From: Paenibacillus oceani
GTDB taxonomy: Bacteria; Bacillota; Bacilli; Paenibacillales; NBRC-103111
DNA: 64,000 nucleotides
Reading direction: 5' to 3'
Assembly (NCBI RefSeq): GCF_014705615.1
Contig: NZ_JACXJA010000008.1
Span: 100,383-164,382 of the forward strand
The notes below the pieces were generated by a model. That model made no database searches and was not told the origin of the DNA. It saw only the letters and a program-made list of their open reading frames with translations. This document shows, one piece after another, positions 44,749 through 53,704 of the stretch (position 1 is its first letter; every line of letters starts with the position of its first letter). A program made the translations under genes and the position numbers.

Positions 44749-46008
44749 ATGGAACCTGTACTTTTACCAAAGCCAAAACCGGAACCAAGAATCGAACGGT
44801 TTGAACAGCTCGGCTTCGGCATGTTTATTCACTGGGGTCTTTATTCGCAGCTCGGGAAGGGGGAGTGGATTCAGCAGATCGGCAAAATAGCTGGGGACGA
44901 CTATATGCGGCTGGCGGATACGTTCTCTGCAGAAGAGTTTAACGCCAAGGAAATTGTCGCCATCGCCCAAAAAGCCGGGATGAAGTACATTACGCTCACG
45001 ACGCGTCATCACGACGGCTTCTCGCTGTACGACACGCGGGGGTTGAACCGGTACGATGCTCCGCACAGCCTGGCGAAGCGGGATCTGGTCGCCGAATTCG
45101 TCGCAGCGTGCAGGGAAGGCGGCGTACTGCCCCTGTTTTATCACACGACGCTGGACTGGTATGAGCCCTCCTTCCAATCCGACTTTGGCGCTTATCTGGA
45201 TTACTTGTACCAGTCTGTAGAACTGTTGTGCACCCATTACGGGCCGATCGGCGGGATCTGGTTCGACGGCAACTGGAGCAAGCCGGAAGCGGACTGGAAG
45301 CTGGACGATCTGTACGGGATGATTCGCAGGCTTCAACCGGAAGCGATGATCATCAACAACACGGGGCTGTGGAAAAAAGGCGAGCTGGGCCATCCGGAGA
45401 TCGACAGCGTCACGTACGAGCAGGGGCGTCCGAAACCGATGGTCCGAAGCGGCATGAGCAAATACGTGGCTGCCGAAATGTGCGAGACGATGAACGATCA
45501 TTGGGGGATCGGGGATGCGGATTATATGTACAAGTCGGTTCCGCATTTGATCGAAAGTCTGTGCGCGTGCAGAAAGGTTGGGGCTAATTATTTATTGAAT
45601 GTCGGTCCGTCCGCCCGCGGCAAAATCGTTCCGATCCAGCAGGCGATGCTGGAAGTGCTCGGTCAATGGCTGAAGGTGAACGGCAAGCCGATCTACGAAG
45701 GAAAACCAGCCGACGTGGAAGGGGAGGGAAGCAATTTTGCGCTGGAAACGCCGGACGGCAAGCTGTATCTGTTCATCCATCATCTGAAAATAAGCGGACA
45801 TGCCGATGTAACCGTCGGAGGCGGAGGCCCGGGAGCGAAAACATTTACGGGGCTGAGCCGGAAGGTCGAATCCGTACGCTGGCTGGACAACGGAGAGAGG
45901 TTGGAATTTACTCAGGATGCGGCAGCCGGGACGTTTTCATTCACAGCGACGAGCTTCCCCTACGGCGTGAACTATGTGGTCAGAGTGGCGGAGGTTTGCT
46001 TCGCTTGA
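44749..46008 (+). CDS. Alpha-L-fucosidase, GH29 family
   Basis: This 419-residue glycoside hydrolase opens with RFEQLGFGMFIHWGLYSQ, then KYITLTTRHHDGFSLYD. The nucleophile motif GGIWFDGNW has its Asp near residue 172. All are characteristic of GH29 retaining alpha-fucosidases. YLLNVGPSARGKI near 280 and a small C-terminal beta domain complete the fold. There is no signal peptide, so it cleaves fucosides inside the cell after import. It heads a run with a binding lipoprotein and a Gfo/Idh/MocA dehydrogenase. GGAAGG lies 8 bases before the ATG. Confidence 0.93.
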   Translation: MEPVLLPKPKPEPRIERFEQLGFGMFIHWGLYSQLGKGEWIQQIGKIAGDDYMRLADTFSAEEFNAKEIVAIAQKAGMKYITLTTRHHDGFSLYDTRGLNRYDAPHSLAKRDLVAEFVAACREGGVLPLFYHTTLDWYEPSFQSDFGAYLDYLYQSVELLCTHYGPIGGIWFDGNWSKPEADWKLDDLYGMIRRLQPEAMIINNTGLWKKGELGHPEIDSVTYEQGRPKPMVRSGMSKYVAAEMCETMNDHWGIGDADYMYKSVPHLIESLCACRKVGANYLLNVGPSARGKIVPIQQAMLEVLGQWLKVNGKPIYEGKPADVEGEGSNFALETPDGKLYLFIHHLKISGHADVTVGGGGPGAKTFTGLSRKVESVRWLDNGERLEFTQDAAAGTFSFTATSFPYGVNYVVRVAEVCFA

Positions 46009-46060
46009 CTATCGGTCCGAAGAACGGCTTCGGCATCGTATCGGCTATATTCGATCTAAA

Positions 46061-46075
46061 TTGTAAGCGCTATCG
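46061..46075 (+). promoter_or_regulatory. cre-like operator upstream of binding-protein gene
   Basis: TTGTAAGCGCTATCG matches the CcpA/LacI-family consensus (WTGnAAnCGnWnnC) at nearly every position. It lies between the fucosidase stop and the lipoprotein start, suggesting a second, repressed promoter inside the cluster. Confidence 0.6.
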
Positions 46076-46139
46076 TTAAGCTGCAACGAAACTTCGCTGC
46101 AAGATGGATATACAAATTCACGAAAAGGGGCCGAGCAAA

Positions 46140-47465
46140 ATGAAAAACAAGCTCGCAATGGGATGGGTCATACCGATGACGGCGGTACTATTGGCTTCAT
46201 GCGGAGGGAATGGAGGCGGAAGCGGCAAAGAGGGCAGCGGCGCCCCGGAGGGAGCGGTCAAGCCGGCGGACCAGCCGGTAACGCTCGTCGTGAACAATGG
46301 CGTAAACAGCGACGATCAGGAGCGGTTCATGCAGGATTACGGTAACGCGATCCGGAAAAAATTTCCCCACGTCACGCTGGAATACCATCCGAGCGCGGCG
46401 TTGAAAGATCGCGTTACGGCTCAGGAAACGATCGATATCGTGTACACCTCGATCGGGCTGACCCCGTCGCAGCTGATGGAATTCGGTTTGCAATACGACA
46501 TCTCGGAGCTGATTAAGAAAAATCAGTACGACTTAAACCGTCTGGAGCCGTCCACAGTGAAAATGCAGCAGCAACTTGCCGACGGAGGCCTGTACGGTTT
46601 GCCCGTCCATACGACCACGCTGGCGTTGTATTACAACAAGGACATTTTCGACAAATTCGGCGCTCCTTACCCGAAGGACGGGATGACCTGGGACGAGCTG
46701 TACGAGCTGACCAAAAAAGTGAGCCGTACGGAAGGCGGAGTGATGTACCGCGGATTTTCCATGTCGTTCCCGCATATGATGCGCCTCAACCAGCAATCGC
46801 TTCCTTATCTGGAGTCCAAGACGAACAAGGTGCTGTACGGCAGCGACAACTTTAAGCAGATGACGGAAAATCTCACGAGATTTTTCAGGCTGCCGGGCAA
46901 TGAGGGCGATGCGGATACCGCTGTGCTGAGCAAACAGGTCAATCTGTTCATTAAGGATAAAACACTGGCGATGCTCGCTCACCTAACGACCAGCATGCGT
47001 GAGCCTGCGATGAGAGAAGCGTTCAAGACGATGAACTGGGACGTCGTTAGCTTGCCTTATCTGAAGGAATCGCCGGGACTCGGCCCGCAGTCGTATCCGA
47101 CTTTCTTCTATGTGTCGTCCACCAGCAAGCATAAGGATGCCGCCTTCCAGGTCATTGCATACTTGACGTCGGATGAATTCCAGCTGGAGCAGTCGAAGAA
47201 AGGAATTCCTTCGATTCTGAAAAGCCCCGAGGTGATGAAGGCGTACGCCCAGGATGACGAATATTCGGCAGGCAAAAACCGGAAGGGCATGATTCCGGAA
47301 AAATACGCCGATCCGGCCTTGTACACCAAATATTCAAGCGCCGCCGAAGCCGGGCTGCTCACGGCGCTGAGCCGGATATCGCAAGGACAGGAAGACACCA
47401 ATACGGCGCTGCGGGTGGCGACCGAGACGGCCGAGAAAGCGATCAAGGAGCTGCAGGCCAAATAA
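46140..47465 (+). CDS. Sugar ABC transporter substrate-binding lipoprotein
   Basis: This protein has 441 residues from the ATG at 46140, which has AAAGGGG 9 bases upstream; an earlier in-frame ATG at 46104 has none. The lipobox LLASC gives the lipidated Cys at 21. It is a family 1 solute-binding protein with the pocket motif YYNKDIFDKFGAPYPKDGMTWDE. It lies between a GH29 fucosidase and a dehydrogenase, so its ligand is probably a fucosylated oligosaccharide. No membrane components are encoded nearby; a shared permease elsewhere must serve it. Confidence 0.9.
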   Translation: MKNKLAMGWVIPMTAVLLASCGGNGGGSGKEGSGAPEGAVKPADQPVTLVVNNGVNSDDQERFMQDYGNAIRKKFPHVTLEYHPSAALKDRVTAQETIDIVYTSIGLTPSQLMEFGLQYDISELIKKNQYDLNRLEPSTVKMQQQLADGGLYGLPVHTTTLALYYNKDIFDKFGAPYPKDGMTWDELYELTKKVSRTEGGVMYRGFSMSFPHMMRLNQQSLPYLESKTNKVLYGSDNFKQMTENLTRFFRLPGNEGDADTAVLSKQVNLFIKDKTLAMLAHLTTSMREPAMREAFKTMNWDVVSLPYLKESPGLGPQSYPTFFYVSSTSKHKDAAFQVIAYLTSDEFQLEQSKKGIPSILKSPEVMKAYAQDDEYSAGKNRKGMIPEKYADPALYTKYSSAAEAGLLTALSRISQGQEDTNTALRVATETAEKAIKELQAK

Positions 47466-47535
47466 AGCTGAACGGGCAGCCGCATACAGCTGCCCGATTC
47501 CCGGATCGGATTCTGGAGAGGAGAATCAATAATCG

Positions 47536-48678
47536 ATGAGCAACGTAAGACTCGGAGTTATCGGATTAGGCAATATGGGGACGATGACGGCCAACTACTT
47601 GTTGAAAGGCGAGATCGAAGGAGCGGAGCTTGCCGCCGTATGCGAGATGTATCCCGATAGGCTGAAATGGGCTGCCGGACATTTCCCGTCCTCCGTGACC
47701 GGGTTCGACTCGATCGAAGCGATGCTTACCTCGGGAAGCATCGACGCCGTATACATCGCTACCCCTCATTTCGACCATCCCGCCATCGCGATTCGGGCGT
47801 TCGAGTGCGGCCTGCATGTGCTGACCGAGAAGCCGGCCGGCGTCTATACGAAGCAGGTCCGGCAGATGAACGAGGCGGCCGCCCGGGCGGGCACCGTGTT
47901 CGGAATCATGTACAATGCGCGGACACAGCCGTTGTACCGGAAGCTTCGGGAGCTCGTCATATCCGGCGAGTTGGGGGCGATCCGACGCACGAACTGGATC
48001 GTGACGAATTGGTACCGTCCGCAGAGCTATTACGATTCGGGCACGTGGAGAGGAACGTGGGCCGGCGAAGGCGGGGGCGTCCTCATTAATCAGGCTCCGC
48101 ACCAGCTAGATCTGTGGCAGTGGACGATCGATATGATGCCGAGGCGGATTCGGGCGTCGTGTTATTTCGGGAAAAACCGCGATATCGAGGTAGAGGACGA
48201 AGTGATCGCATTTGCCGAATACGAGAACGGGGCGACCGGACAATTGATTACGTCGACGGGAGAGTCGCCGGGGACGAACCGGTATGAGGTGGTAGGAGAC
48301 CGCGGCAAGCTGGTGATCGAGGACGGAAATATGACGTTCTGGAGGCTGAGGGTGCCGGAGTCGGAGTTCAACCGCACATCGACCGATCTGTTTCGCCAGC
48401 CGGAATGCTGGAAGTGCGACATTCCGCTTCCGAAGCAGGGGAAGGACGGGCATCTGCTGACGACGCAAAATTTCGCCGATGCGATTCGTACAGGCACTCC
48501 GCTGATTGCTCCGGGGGAAGAGGGAATCAAGGGGCTGATGTTGTCCAACGCGATGCATTTGTCCACTTGGACCGACAGGTGGGTCGATCTGCCGATCGAT
48601 GAAGACTTGTACTTGTCGCACCTGGAGGAGCGGATGCGGACCAGCCGATTCAAGCGGTCGAAGGATGGAGCTGAATAA
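47536..48678 (+). CDS. Gfo/Idh/MocA-family oxidoreductase
   Basis: This is a 380-residue dehydrogenase with Rossmann motif GVIGLGNMGTMTANYLL (about 8-24) and the family motif TEKPAGV (about 96-102). The substrate-domain motif GGGVLINQAPHQLDLWQW (about 178-195) has the conserved Asp-x-x-x-His-like arrangement of sugar dehydrogenases. It follows the binding-protein gene by 70 bases and probably oxidises a sugar released by the fucosidase. GGAGAGGAG precedes the ATG. Confidence 0.92.
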   Translation: MSNVRLGVIGLGNMGTMTANYLLKGEIEGAELAAVCEMYPDRLKWAAGHFPSSVTGFDSIEAMLTSGSIDAVYIATPHFDHPAIAIRAFECGLHVLTEKPAGVYTKQVRQMNEAAARAGTVFGIMYNARTQPLYRKLRELVISGELGAIRRTNWIVTNWYRPQSYYDSGTWRGTWAGEGGGVLINQAPHQLDLWQWTIDMMPRRIRASCYFGKNRDIEVEDEVIAFAEYENGATGQLITSTGESPGTNRYEVVGDRGKLVIEDGNMTFWRLRVPESEFNRTSTDLFRQPECWKCDIPLPKQGKDGHLLTTQNFADAIRTGTPLIAPGEEGIKGLMLSNAMHLSTWTDRWVDLPIDEDLYLSHLEERMRTSRFKRSKDGAE

Positions 48679-48743
48679 GCCGTCGGATGTTCAGATGAAG
48701 GGAAAAGTAATGACGATATCTTTAATGTGGGGTACTTAACAAG

Positions 48744-48768
48744 CAAAAGGCTGCCGAAACCGGCAGCC
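48744..48768 (-). terminator. Terminator of exporter operon (minus strand)
   Basis: GGCTGCC pairs with GGCAGCC around CGGTTTCG-type loop bases. Reading on the minus strand it is followed by TTTTGCTTG, just after the stop of the exporter gene. Confidence 0.75.
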
Positions 48769-48780
48769 CTTGTCGTTTTA

Positions 48781-50670
48781 TCAGCTTGCTTCTTCCTCGC
48801 CCTCGGAAAACTGGCTGTTGTACAAGTTTTCGTAGAAGCCGCCCCGCGCCAGCAGCTCGTCATGCGTGCCTTGCTCGATAATGTCGCCGTCCTTCATGAC
48901 GAAGATCAGATCGGCATCCCGGATGGTCGACAGACGGTGAGCGATCACGAAGCTGGTGCGACCCTTCATGAGGTTTGCCATCGCTTTCTGAATCAGAATC
49001 TCGGTCCGGGTATCGACCGAGCTCGTCGCTTCGTCCAGGATCAGAATTTGCGGATTGGACAAAATCGCGCGCGCGATCGTGAGCAGCTGCTTTTGGCCTT
49101 GCGAAACGTTGCTCGCTTCTTCGTTAAGCACCATGTCGTAACCGTCAGGCAGCGTACGGATGAAATGGTCCACCTGAGCGGCCTTCGCCGCCGTGTACAG
49201 CTCTTCGTCGGTCGCGTCCAGCTTCCCGTAACGGATATTTTCCTTGATCGTATTGTTGTACAACCAAGTATCCTGCAGCACCATACCGAAAAGCGAGCGC
49301 AGATCGTTGCGGGCAAAGTCCCGAATGTCGGTATCGTCGATCAGGATGGCGCCGCTCTGTATATCGTAGAAGCGCATCAGCAGCTTGATGATCGTCGATT
49401 TGCCGGCACCGGTAGGGCCGACGATGGCCACCTTCTGCCCGGGCTGAACAAGAGCCGTAAAGTTATTAATGACCGGCTTCTCCGGATTGTAGCCGAAGTG
49501 GACGTTGTCAAACCGGACCGCGCCTTTTACTTTGGAAGTGTCCGCAGGCGTTGCCGTATCTGCAGGCTCTTCTTCCTCGGCCAAAAACTCAAATACGCGT
49601 TCCGCAGCCGCAACCGTCTGCTGAAGGACGTTCGAGATGTTGGCCACCTGAGCAATAGGTTGGGTAAACTGGCGCATGTATTGGATAAACGCCTGGATAT
49701 CCCCGACCGAGATTCGTCCGTTCACGGCCAAATATCCGCCTAGAATACAAACGGCAACATACCCGAGATTGCCGATAAACATCATGATCGGCATCATCAT
49801 CCCGGAGAGAAACTGCGATTTCCATGCGGAATTGTACAGCTTTTCGTTATGCTCGTCGAACTTTTTGAGCGATTCTTCCTCGCCGTTGAATGCCTTCATC
49901 ACCGTATGGCTGCCGTACATCTCCTCAATATGCCCGTTGACGTGCCCGAGCGACTCTTGTTGGGCCACGAAGTGCTTCTGCGACTTTTTCACGACGAACA
50001 TAATGAAGATAAAGGACAGCGGCAGAACGAATAACGCGACTAGGGTCATTTGCCAGCTGATCGTAAACATCATGATCATAATACCGACGATGCTCGTAAC
50101 GGAGGTGATGATCTGAGTCAAGCTTTGGTTCAGACTTTGACTGATGGCATCGACGTCATTCGTAATGTGCGACAATACTTCGCCGTAATTACGTTTATCA
50201 AAATATTTAAGGGGCAGCTTATGAATTTTCTCGGATATATCGCGCCTAAGATTATAGGTCACCTTCATCGCAACATTGGACATGATATAACCTTGAATAT
50301 AAGCAAACAATGCGCTGATCAAATATAACGCAACCAGGATCAGCATAATCCGGCTGACGTAACCGAAATCGATGCCGTCGCCCGTGCCCGAGATCATGGC
50401 CATGACGCCTTCGAATACTTTCGTTGTCGCTTCCCCGAGTATTTTAGGGCCGAGAATATTAAAGATCGTAGATCCGATCGCGAACAAGATGACGAAGAAA
50501 ACGGCCGTTTTATACTTGCCCAGGTAAGCGATCAGCTTTCGGAACGTTCCTTTAAAGTCTTTCGCTTTCTCGCCGGGCATCATCATTCCCGGTCCGCCGG
50601 GTCCCCCGGGTCCGCCGCCCATCGGCCCTTTGTTTCTCGGTTTTCCGAACTTGGAGGCTTTGTCGCTCAT
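48781..50670 (-). CDS. ABC exporter subunit (permease-ATPase fusion), second of pair
   Basis: This is a 629-residue half-transporter. A Gly/Pro/Met-rich N-terminus (about 10-32) precedes six membrane helices (about 45-345) and a nucleotide-binding domain with Walker A VGPTGAGKST (about 415), signature VSQGQKQLL and Walker B ILILDEATSSVDT. The signature has SQGQ in place of SGGQ, common in one partner of heterodimeric multidrug exporters. Its start overlaps the stop of the 740-residue partner gene by 4 bases. The pair resembles YfiB/YfiC-type systems and follows a MarR gene. Confidence 0.93.
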   Translation of the reverse strand: MSDKASKFGKPRNKGPMGGGPGGPGGPGMMMPGEKAKDFKGTFRKLIAYLGKYKTAVFFVILFAIGSTIFNILGPKILGEATTKVFEGVMAMISGTGDGIDFGYVSRIMLILVALYLISALFAYIQGYIMSNVAMKVTYNLRRDISEKIHKLPLKYFDKRNYGEVLSHITNDVDAISQSLNQSLTQIITSVTSIVGIMIMMFTISWQMTLVALFVLPLSFIFIMFVVKKSQKHFVAQQESLGHVNGHIEEMYGSHTVMKAFNGEEESLKKFDEHNEKLYNSAWKSQFLSGMMMPIMMFIGNLGYVAVCILGGYLAVNGRISVGDIQAFIQYMRQFTQPIAQVANISNVLQQTVAAAERVFEFLAEEEEPADTATPADTSKVKGAVRFDNVHFGYNPEKPVINNFTALVQPGQKVAIVGPTGAGKSTIIKLLMRFYDIQSGAILIDDTDIRDFARNDLRSLFGMVLQDTWLYNNTIKENIRYGKLDATDEELYTAAKAAQVDHFIRTLPDGYDMVLNEEASNVSQGQKQLLTIARAILSNPQILILDEATSSVDTRTEILIQKAMANLMKGRTSFVIAHRLSTIRDADLIFVMKDGDIIEQGTHDELLARGGFYENLYNSQFSEGEEEAS

Positions 50671-52889
50671 TGCAATTCCTCCTTCGACAGCTGGGATGAA
50701 GCGATCTCCAGATAAGTCGGGCAGCTTTGAAGCAATTCGTCGTGGGTGCCAATGCCGACGATTTTTCCTTCGTCCAATACGATAATTTGCTCAGCATGGC
50801 GAATCGTATTCACGCGCTGCGCGACGATCAGGACGGTGCTGTCTCCCGTATATTTCTTCAAGGCTTGTCTGAGAGCCGTATCGGTTTTGTAATCAAGGGC
50901 GGAGAAACTGTCGTCGAAAATATAGATGGGCGACTTCTTCACGAGCGCGCGTGCGATCGACAGACGCTGCTTCTGGCCTCCGGACACGTTGGCGCCGCCT
51001 TCCGATATATTTTTCTCAAATCCGGCCTCATCCTTCTGGATGAAATCGGCGGCTTGGGCAATCTCGGCGGCATGACGCACTTCTTCGTCGGTCGCTTCTT
51101 TTTTGCCGTAACGCAGGTTGCTTGCAATCGAGCCGGACATGAGCAAGCCTTTCTGAGGGACATAACCAATCTGTTCATGAAGATTGTGTTGGGTCACGTC
51201 CTTTACATTCACGCCGTTAACGAACACTTCGCCTGAAGTAACGTCGTAGAAGCGAGGGATCAAGTTAATCAGCGTCGATTTGCCCGAACCGGTCGAGCCG
51301 ATAAAAGCTGTCGTTTCCCCGGGCTTGGCCGTGAACGTAATGCCGGTCAACACATCCTCCGGGGCATCCTGGTAATGAAAGCTTACGTTGCGGAATTCTA
51401 CGACACCACGCATATCGGACTGAAACGGCTTCACTTGAACGGGATCTACAATCGAAGGTTCGGTCGCAAGCACTTCAACGATACGCTGAGCGGATACGGA
51501 AGCGCGCGGCACCATAATGAACATCATTGAGATCATCAAGAAGGACATAATGATCTGCATCGCATACTGCATAAATGCCATCATATCTCCGACTTGCATG
51601 GCGGATACCGCGATCTGATTCGCACCGACCCATACGATCAGCAAAGTAATCAGGTTCATGATCAGCATCATGGCCGGCATCATAAATACCATAACGCGGT
51701 TGACGAACAGGTTGGTATTCGTTAAATCCTGGTTAGCCGAATCGAAACGTTTTTTCTCGAAGCTTTGGTTGCTGAAGGCGCGGACGACCGAAAGACCGCT
51801 CAAATTTTCTCTCGCAACGAGATTTAATTTATCGATCAGCTTCTGGATGATTTTAAACTTGGGCATCGCGACATAAAAGACGATTCCGATCAAGGCAATC
51901 AGCAGAGCGACTGCCAGGCCGATAATCCACGTCATCGAGCTGTTCTCTCTCAGCACCATAATGACGCCGCCGACCCCTAAGATCGGAGCATAGAACAAGA
52001 TCCGAATACCCATAATAATGAGCGTCTGAACCTGGGTAATATCGTTGGTCGTGCGGGTAATCAGCGAGGAGGTCGAGAACTTGTCAAATTCGTTGTTCGA
52101 GAAGCTCTCAATCTTGCTGAATACGTCGCGCCGAAGCTTCTTGGCTATGCCTGCTGCGATCCGCGCCGATAAATAGCCAACTCCGATCGCAGCGGCGGCC
52201 CCGCCTAATGCGATCAGCAGCATGAAAAATCCCGTCTTCATAATATACTGGTTCTGAATCCGGCCTACGTCCATTCCAAGCTCGCCGTATAACAGCTTCA
52301 CGAAAGCCGTACCCGTCTGAATCTGCATGGCGGGGTCCATCTGGTCCGCCGAAGCGATCGCTTCATTCAGCTTTGCGGTGGGAAGCTGCTGAAGTACGGG
52401 GTTTAGAGCGTACAGCTCTTTGTAATCGACGTTGGCCATATCCATCTTTTTGGCTGGAGCTGCTTGATTCCCCGAAGAGGCGGAGAGCTGCTTCGAGATT
52501 TCAATGAAGGTTGCGGCGGCTTTGCCGAAGATCGGATTTAATTCGTTTATAAGGGTGTCGTCTTTTTCTTTTAAGACATACGCATTTTTCGTTTTCAGCA
52601 GGGGATATTTAACGGTGTATTCGTTATCTCCCGCTTGAACGAGGGTAAAACGATTTTTGATTATTTGTTTTTCCTGCTCCTGCATGAGGGAGGTCATCAA
52701 CGTGAAGCCGTCCTCGCTGAGCGCATCGGGTACGGCGCTTTCGATTCCGCTTTGCTGAATGCCTGTGTTGACGATGTCGGACATGTAATTCGGCAAATTC
52801 AGATCCGAGATCGCTTGTCCAAACAATAAGGCGATCGACAAAACAAGCATCGCGCTGAAGGGCTTTAAATATTTGGCGAGTTTGGCCAT
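50667..52889 (-). CDS. ABC exporter subunit (permease-ATPase fusion), first of pair
   Basis: This is a 740-residue half-transporter, about 130 longer than usual. The extra length is an extracytoplasmic insertion between the first two membrane helices (about residues 45-185; charged, with EQEKQIIKNRF). The rest is standard: six helices, Walker A GSTGSGKST (about 530), signature VSGGQKQRLSIAR and Walker B IYIFDDSFSALD, where the catalytic Glu position is Asp. Combined with its partner's SQGQ signature this suits a heterodimer with one degenerate ATP site. It lies 31 bases after the marR gene in the same operon. Confidence 0.93.
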   Translation of the reverse strand: MAKLAKYLKPFSAMLVLSIALLFGQAISDLNLPNYMSDIVNTGIQQSGIESAVPDALSEDGFTLMTSLMQEQEKQIIKNRFTLVQAGDNEYTVKYPLLKTKNAYVLKEKDDTLINELNPIFGKAAATFIEISKQLSASSGNQAAPAKKMDMANVDYKELYALNPVLQQLPTAKLNEAIASADQMDPAMQIQTGTAFVKLLYGELGMDVGRIQNQYIMKTGFFMLLIALGGAAAAIGVGYLSARIAAGIAKKLRRDVFSKIESFSNNEFDKFSTSSLITRTTNDITQVQTLIIMGIRILFYAPILGVGGVIMVLRENSSMTWIIGLAVALLIALIGIVFYVAMPKFKIIQKLIDKLNLVARENLSGLSVVRAFSNQSFEKKRFDSANQDLTNTNLFVNRVMVFMMPAMMLIMNLITLLIVWVGANQIAVSAMQVGDMMAFMQYAMQIIMSFLMISMMFIMVPRASVSAQRIVEVLATEPSIVDPVQVKPFQSDMRGVVEFRNVSFHYQDAPEDVLTGITFTAKPGETTAFIGSTGSGKSTLINLIPRFYDVTSGEVFVNGVNVKDVTQHNLHEQIGYVPQKGLLMSGSIASNLRYGKKEATDEEVRHAAEIAQAADFIQKDEAGFEKNISEGGANVSGGQKQRLSIARALVKKSPIYIFDDSFSALDYKTDTALRQALKKYTGDSTVLIVAQRVNTIRHAEQIIVLDEGKIVGIGTHDELLQSCPTYLEIASSQLSKEELQ

Positions 52890-52920
52890 GACAGGTTCCT
52901 TTCCTTTCCAGTAGGGTTAA

Positions 52921-53400
52921 TCACGATTGCCGGCTCCGGATATCGCCGATAATCTCATAAAGACGGGTGCAAAGCGAGATCAGCTGCTCGGTTTCCTCGT
53001 GCCCGAGCCGTGAAACAATTTCGTCCGTAAAAGATAAAAACGCTTTTTTGGCTTTGTTTAACGCGGCTTCGCCTTCGGTATCAAGCGTAATATAGACGAC
53101 ACGCCTGTCATTTTTGGTCGTAACCCGCTTCACATAACCTTTCTGCTCCAGTCCATTAATCATTTGCGACACCGAAGGCATCGTAATGTGCAACATCTCG
53201 CTTAATTCGGATACCCGAACCCCCGGGGGAGCGGGGTTCTCCTGTTCCCCGGAACGGCACCGCATCCGGCTATGGATGATTTCCAATACATAAAACTCGC
53301 GTTGGGGGATCATATCTTCAACTTGATGCTTGGACGACACGCGTCTAATTTTGGCCATCACCTCAATCAGCCGCTTGCCCTGACTCATTTCCTGTTCCAT
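52921..53400 (-). CDS. MarR-family transcriptional regulator
   Basis: This 159-residue regulator has a winged-helix core at about 60-130: VRVSELSEMLHITMPSVSQMINGLEQKGYVKRVTTKNDRRVVYITLDTEG read in segments, with the wing at DRRVVYI. MarR proteins bind as dimers and let go when a ligand or oxidant is present. It is first in an operon with two exporter genes and divergent from a second exporter pair. Three 16-base direct repeats in the gap are its likely binding site. TGGAGGA precedes the ATG. Confidence 0.93.
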   Translation of the reverse strand: MEQEMSQGKRLIEVMAKIRRVSSKHQVEDMIPQREFYVLEIIHSRMRCRSGEQENPAPPGVRVSELSEMLHITMPSVSQMINGLEQKGYVKRVTTKNDRRVVYITLDTEGEAALNKAKKAFLSFTDEIVSRLGHEETEQLISLCTRLYEIIGDIRSRQS

Positions 53401-53492
53401 ATCGGATCATCCTCCACTTTGAAGCGCCACCTTCTTTTTTCTATTTTGTTGCTAGACCGTACCGTATGACTTGGATTCTGCTTGGCATATGT

Positions 53493-53540
53493 TTAGCCAA
53501 CCTATTTATTAGCTTACCTATTTGTTAGTTTACCTAAATA
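53493..53540. promoter_or_regulatory. Three 16-base direct repeats, probable MarR operator
   Basis: TTAGCCAACCTATTTA, TTAGCTTACCTATTTG and TTAGTTTACCTAAATA follow each other at exactly 16-base period, 93-140 bases upstream of marR. The inner TTAG...CTAA parts are partly palindromic. The site lies between two divergent exporter operons and could control both. Confidence 0.65.
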
Positions 53541-53623
53541 TATAACCGGAGTAAATAGAATTGTTTTTTCATGTGAAACCGCCGGATTTATAATTTCTCT
53601 AGAGTCCGGCTCCTTTTGTGTAG

Positions 53624-53629
53624 TATAAT
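53624..53629 (+). promoter_or_regulatory. Probable -10 box of second exporter pair
   Basis: TATAAT at 53624-53629 lies about 76 bases before the start codon. The -35 region is poor, consistent with an activated or alternative promoter. Confidence 0.45.
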
Positions 53630-53704
53630 CGTAACTACATTGCCATATATAGGGATTTCATTTAGGCGAATTGTAATGTGCCGAATCGGGAAGAGGAGCA
53701 AAAA

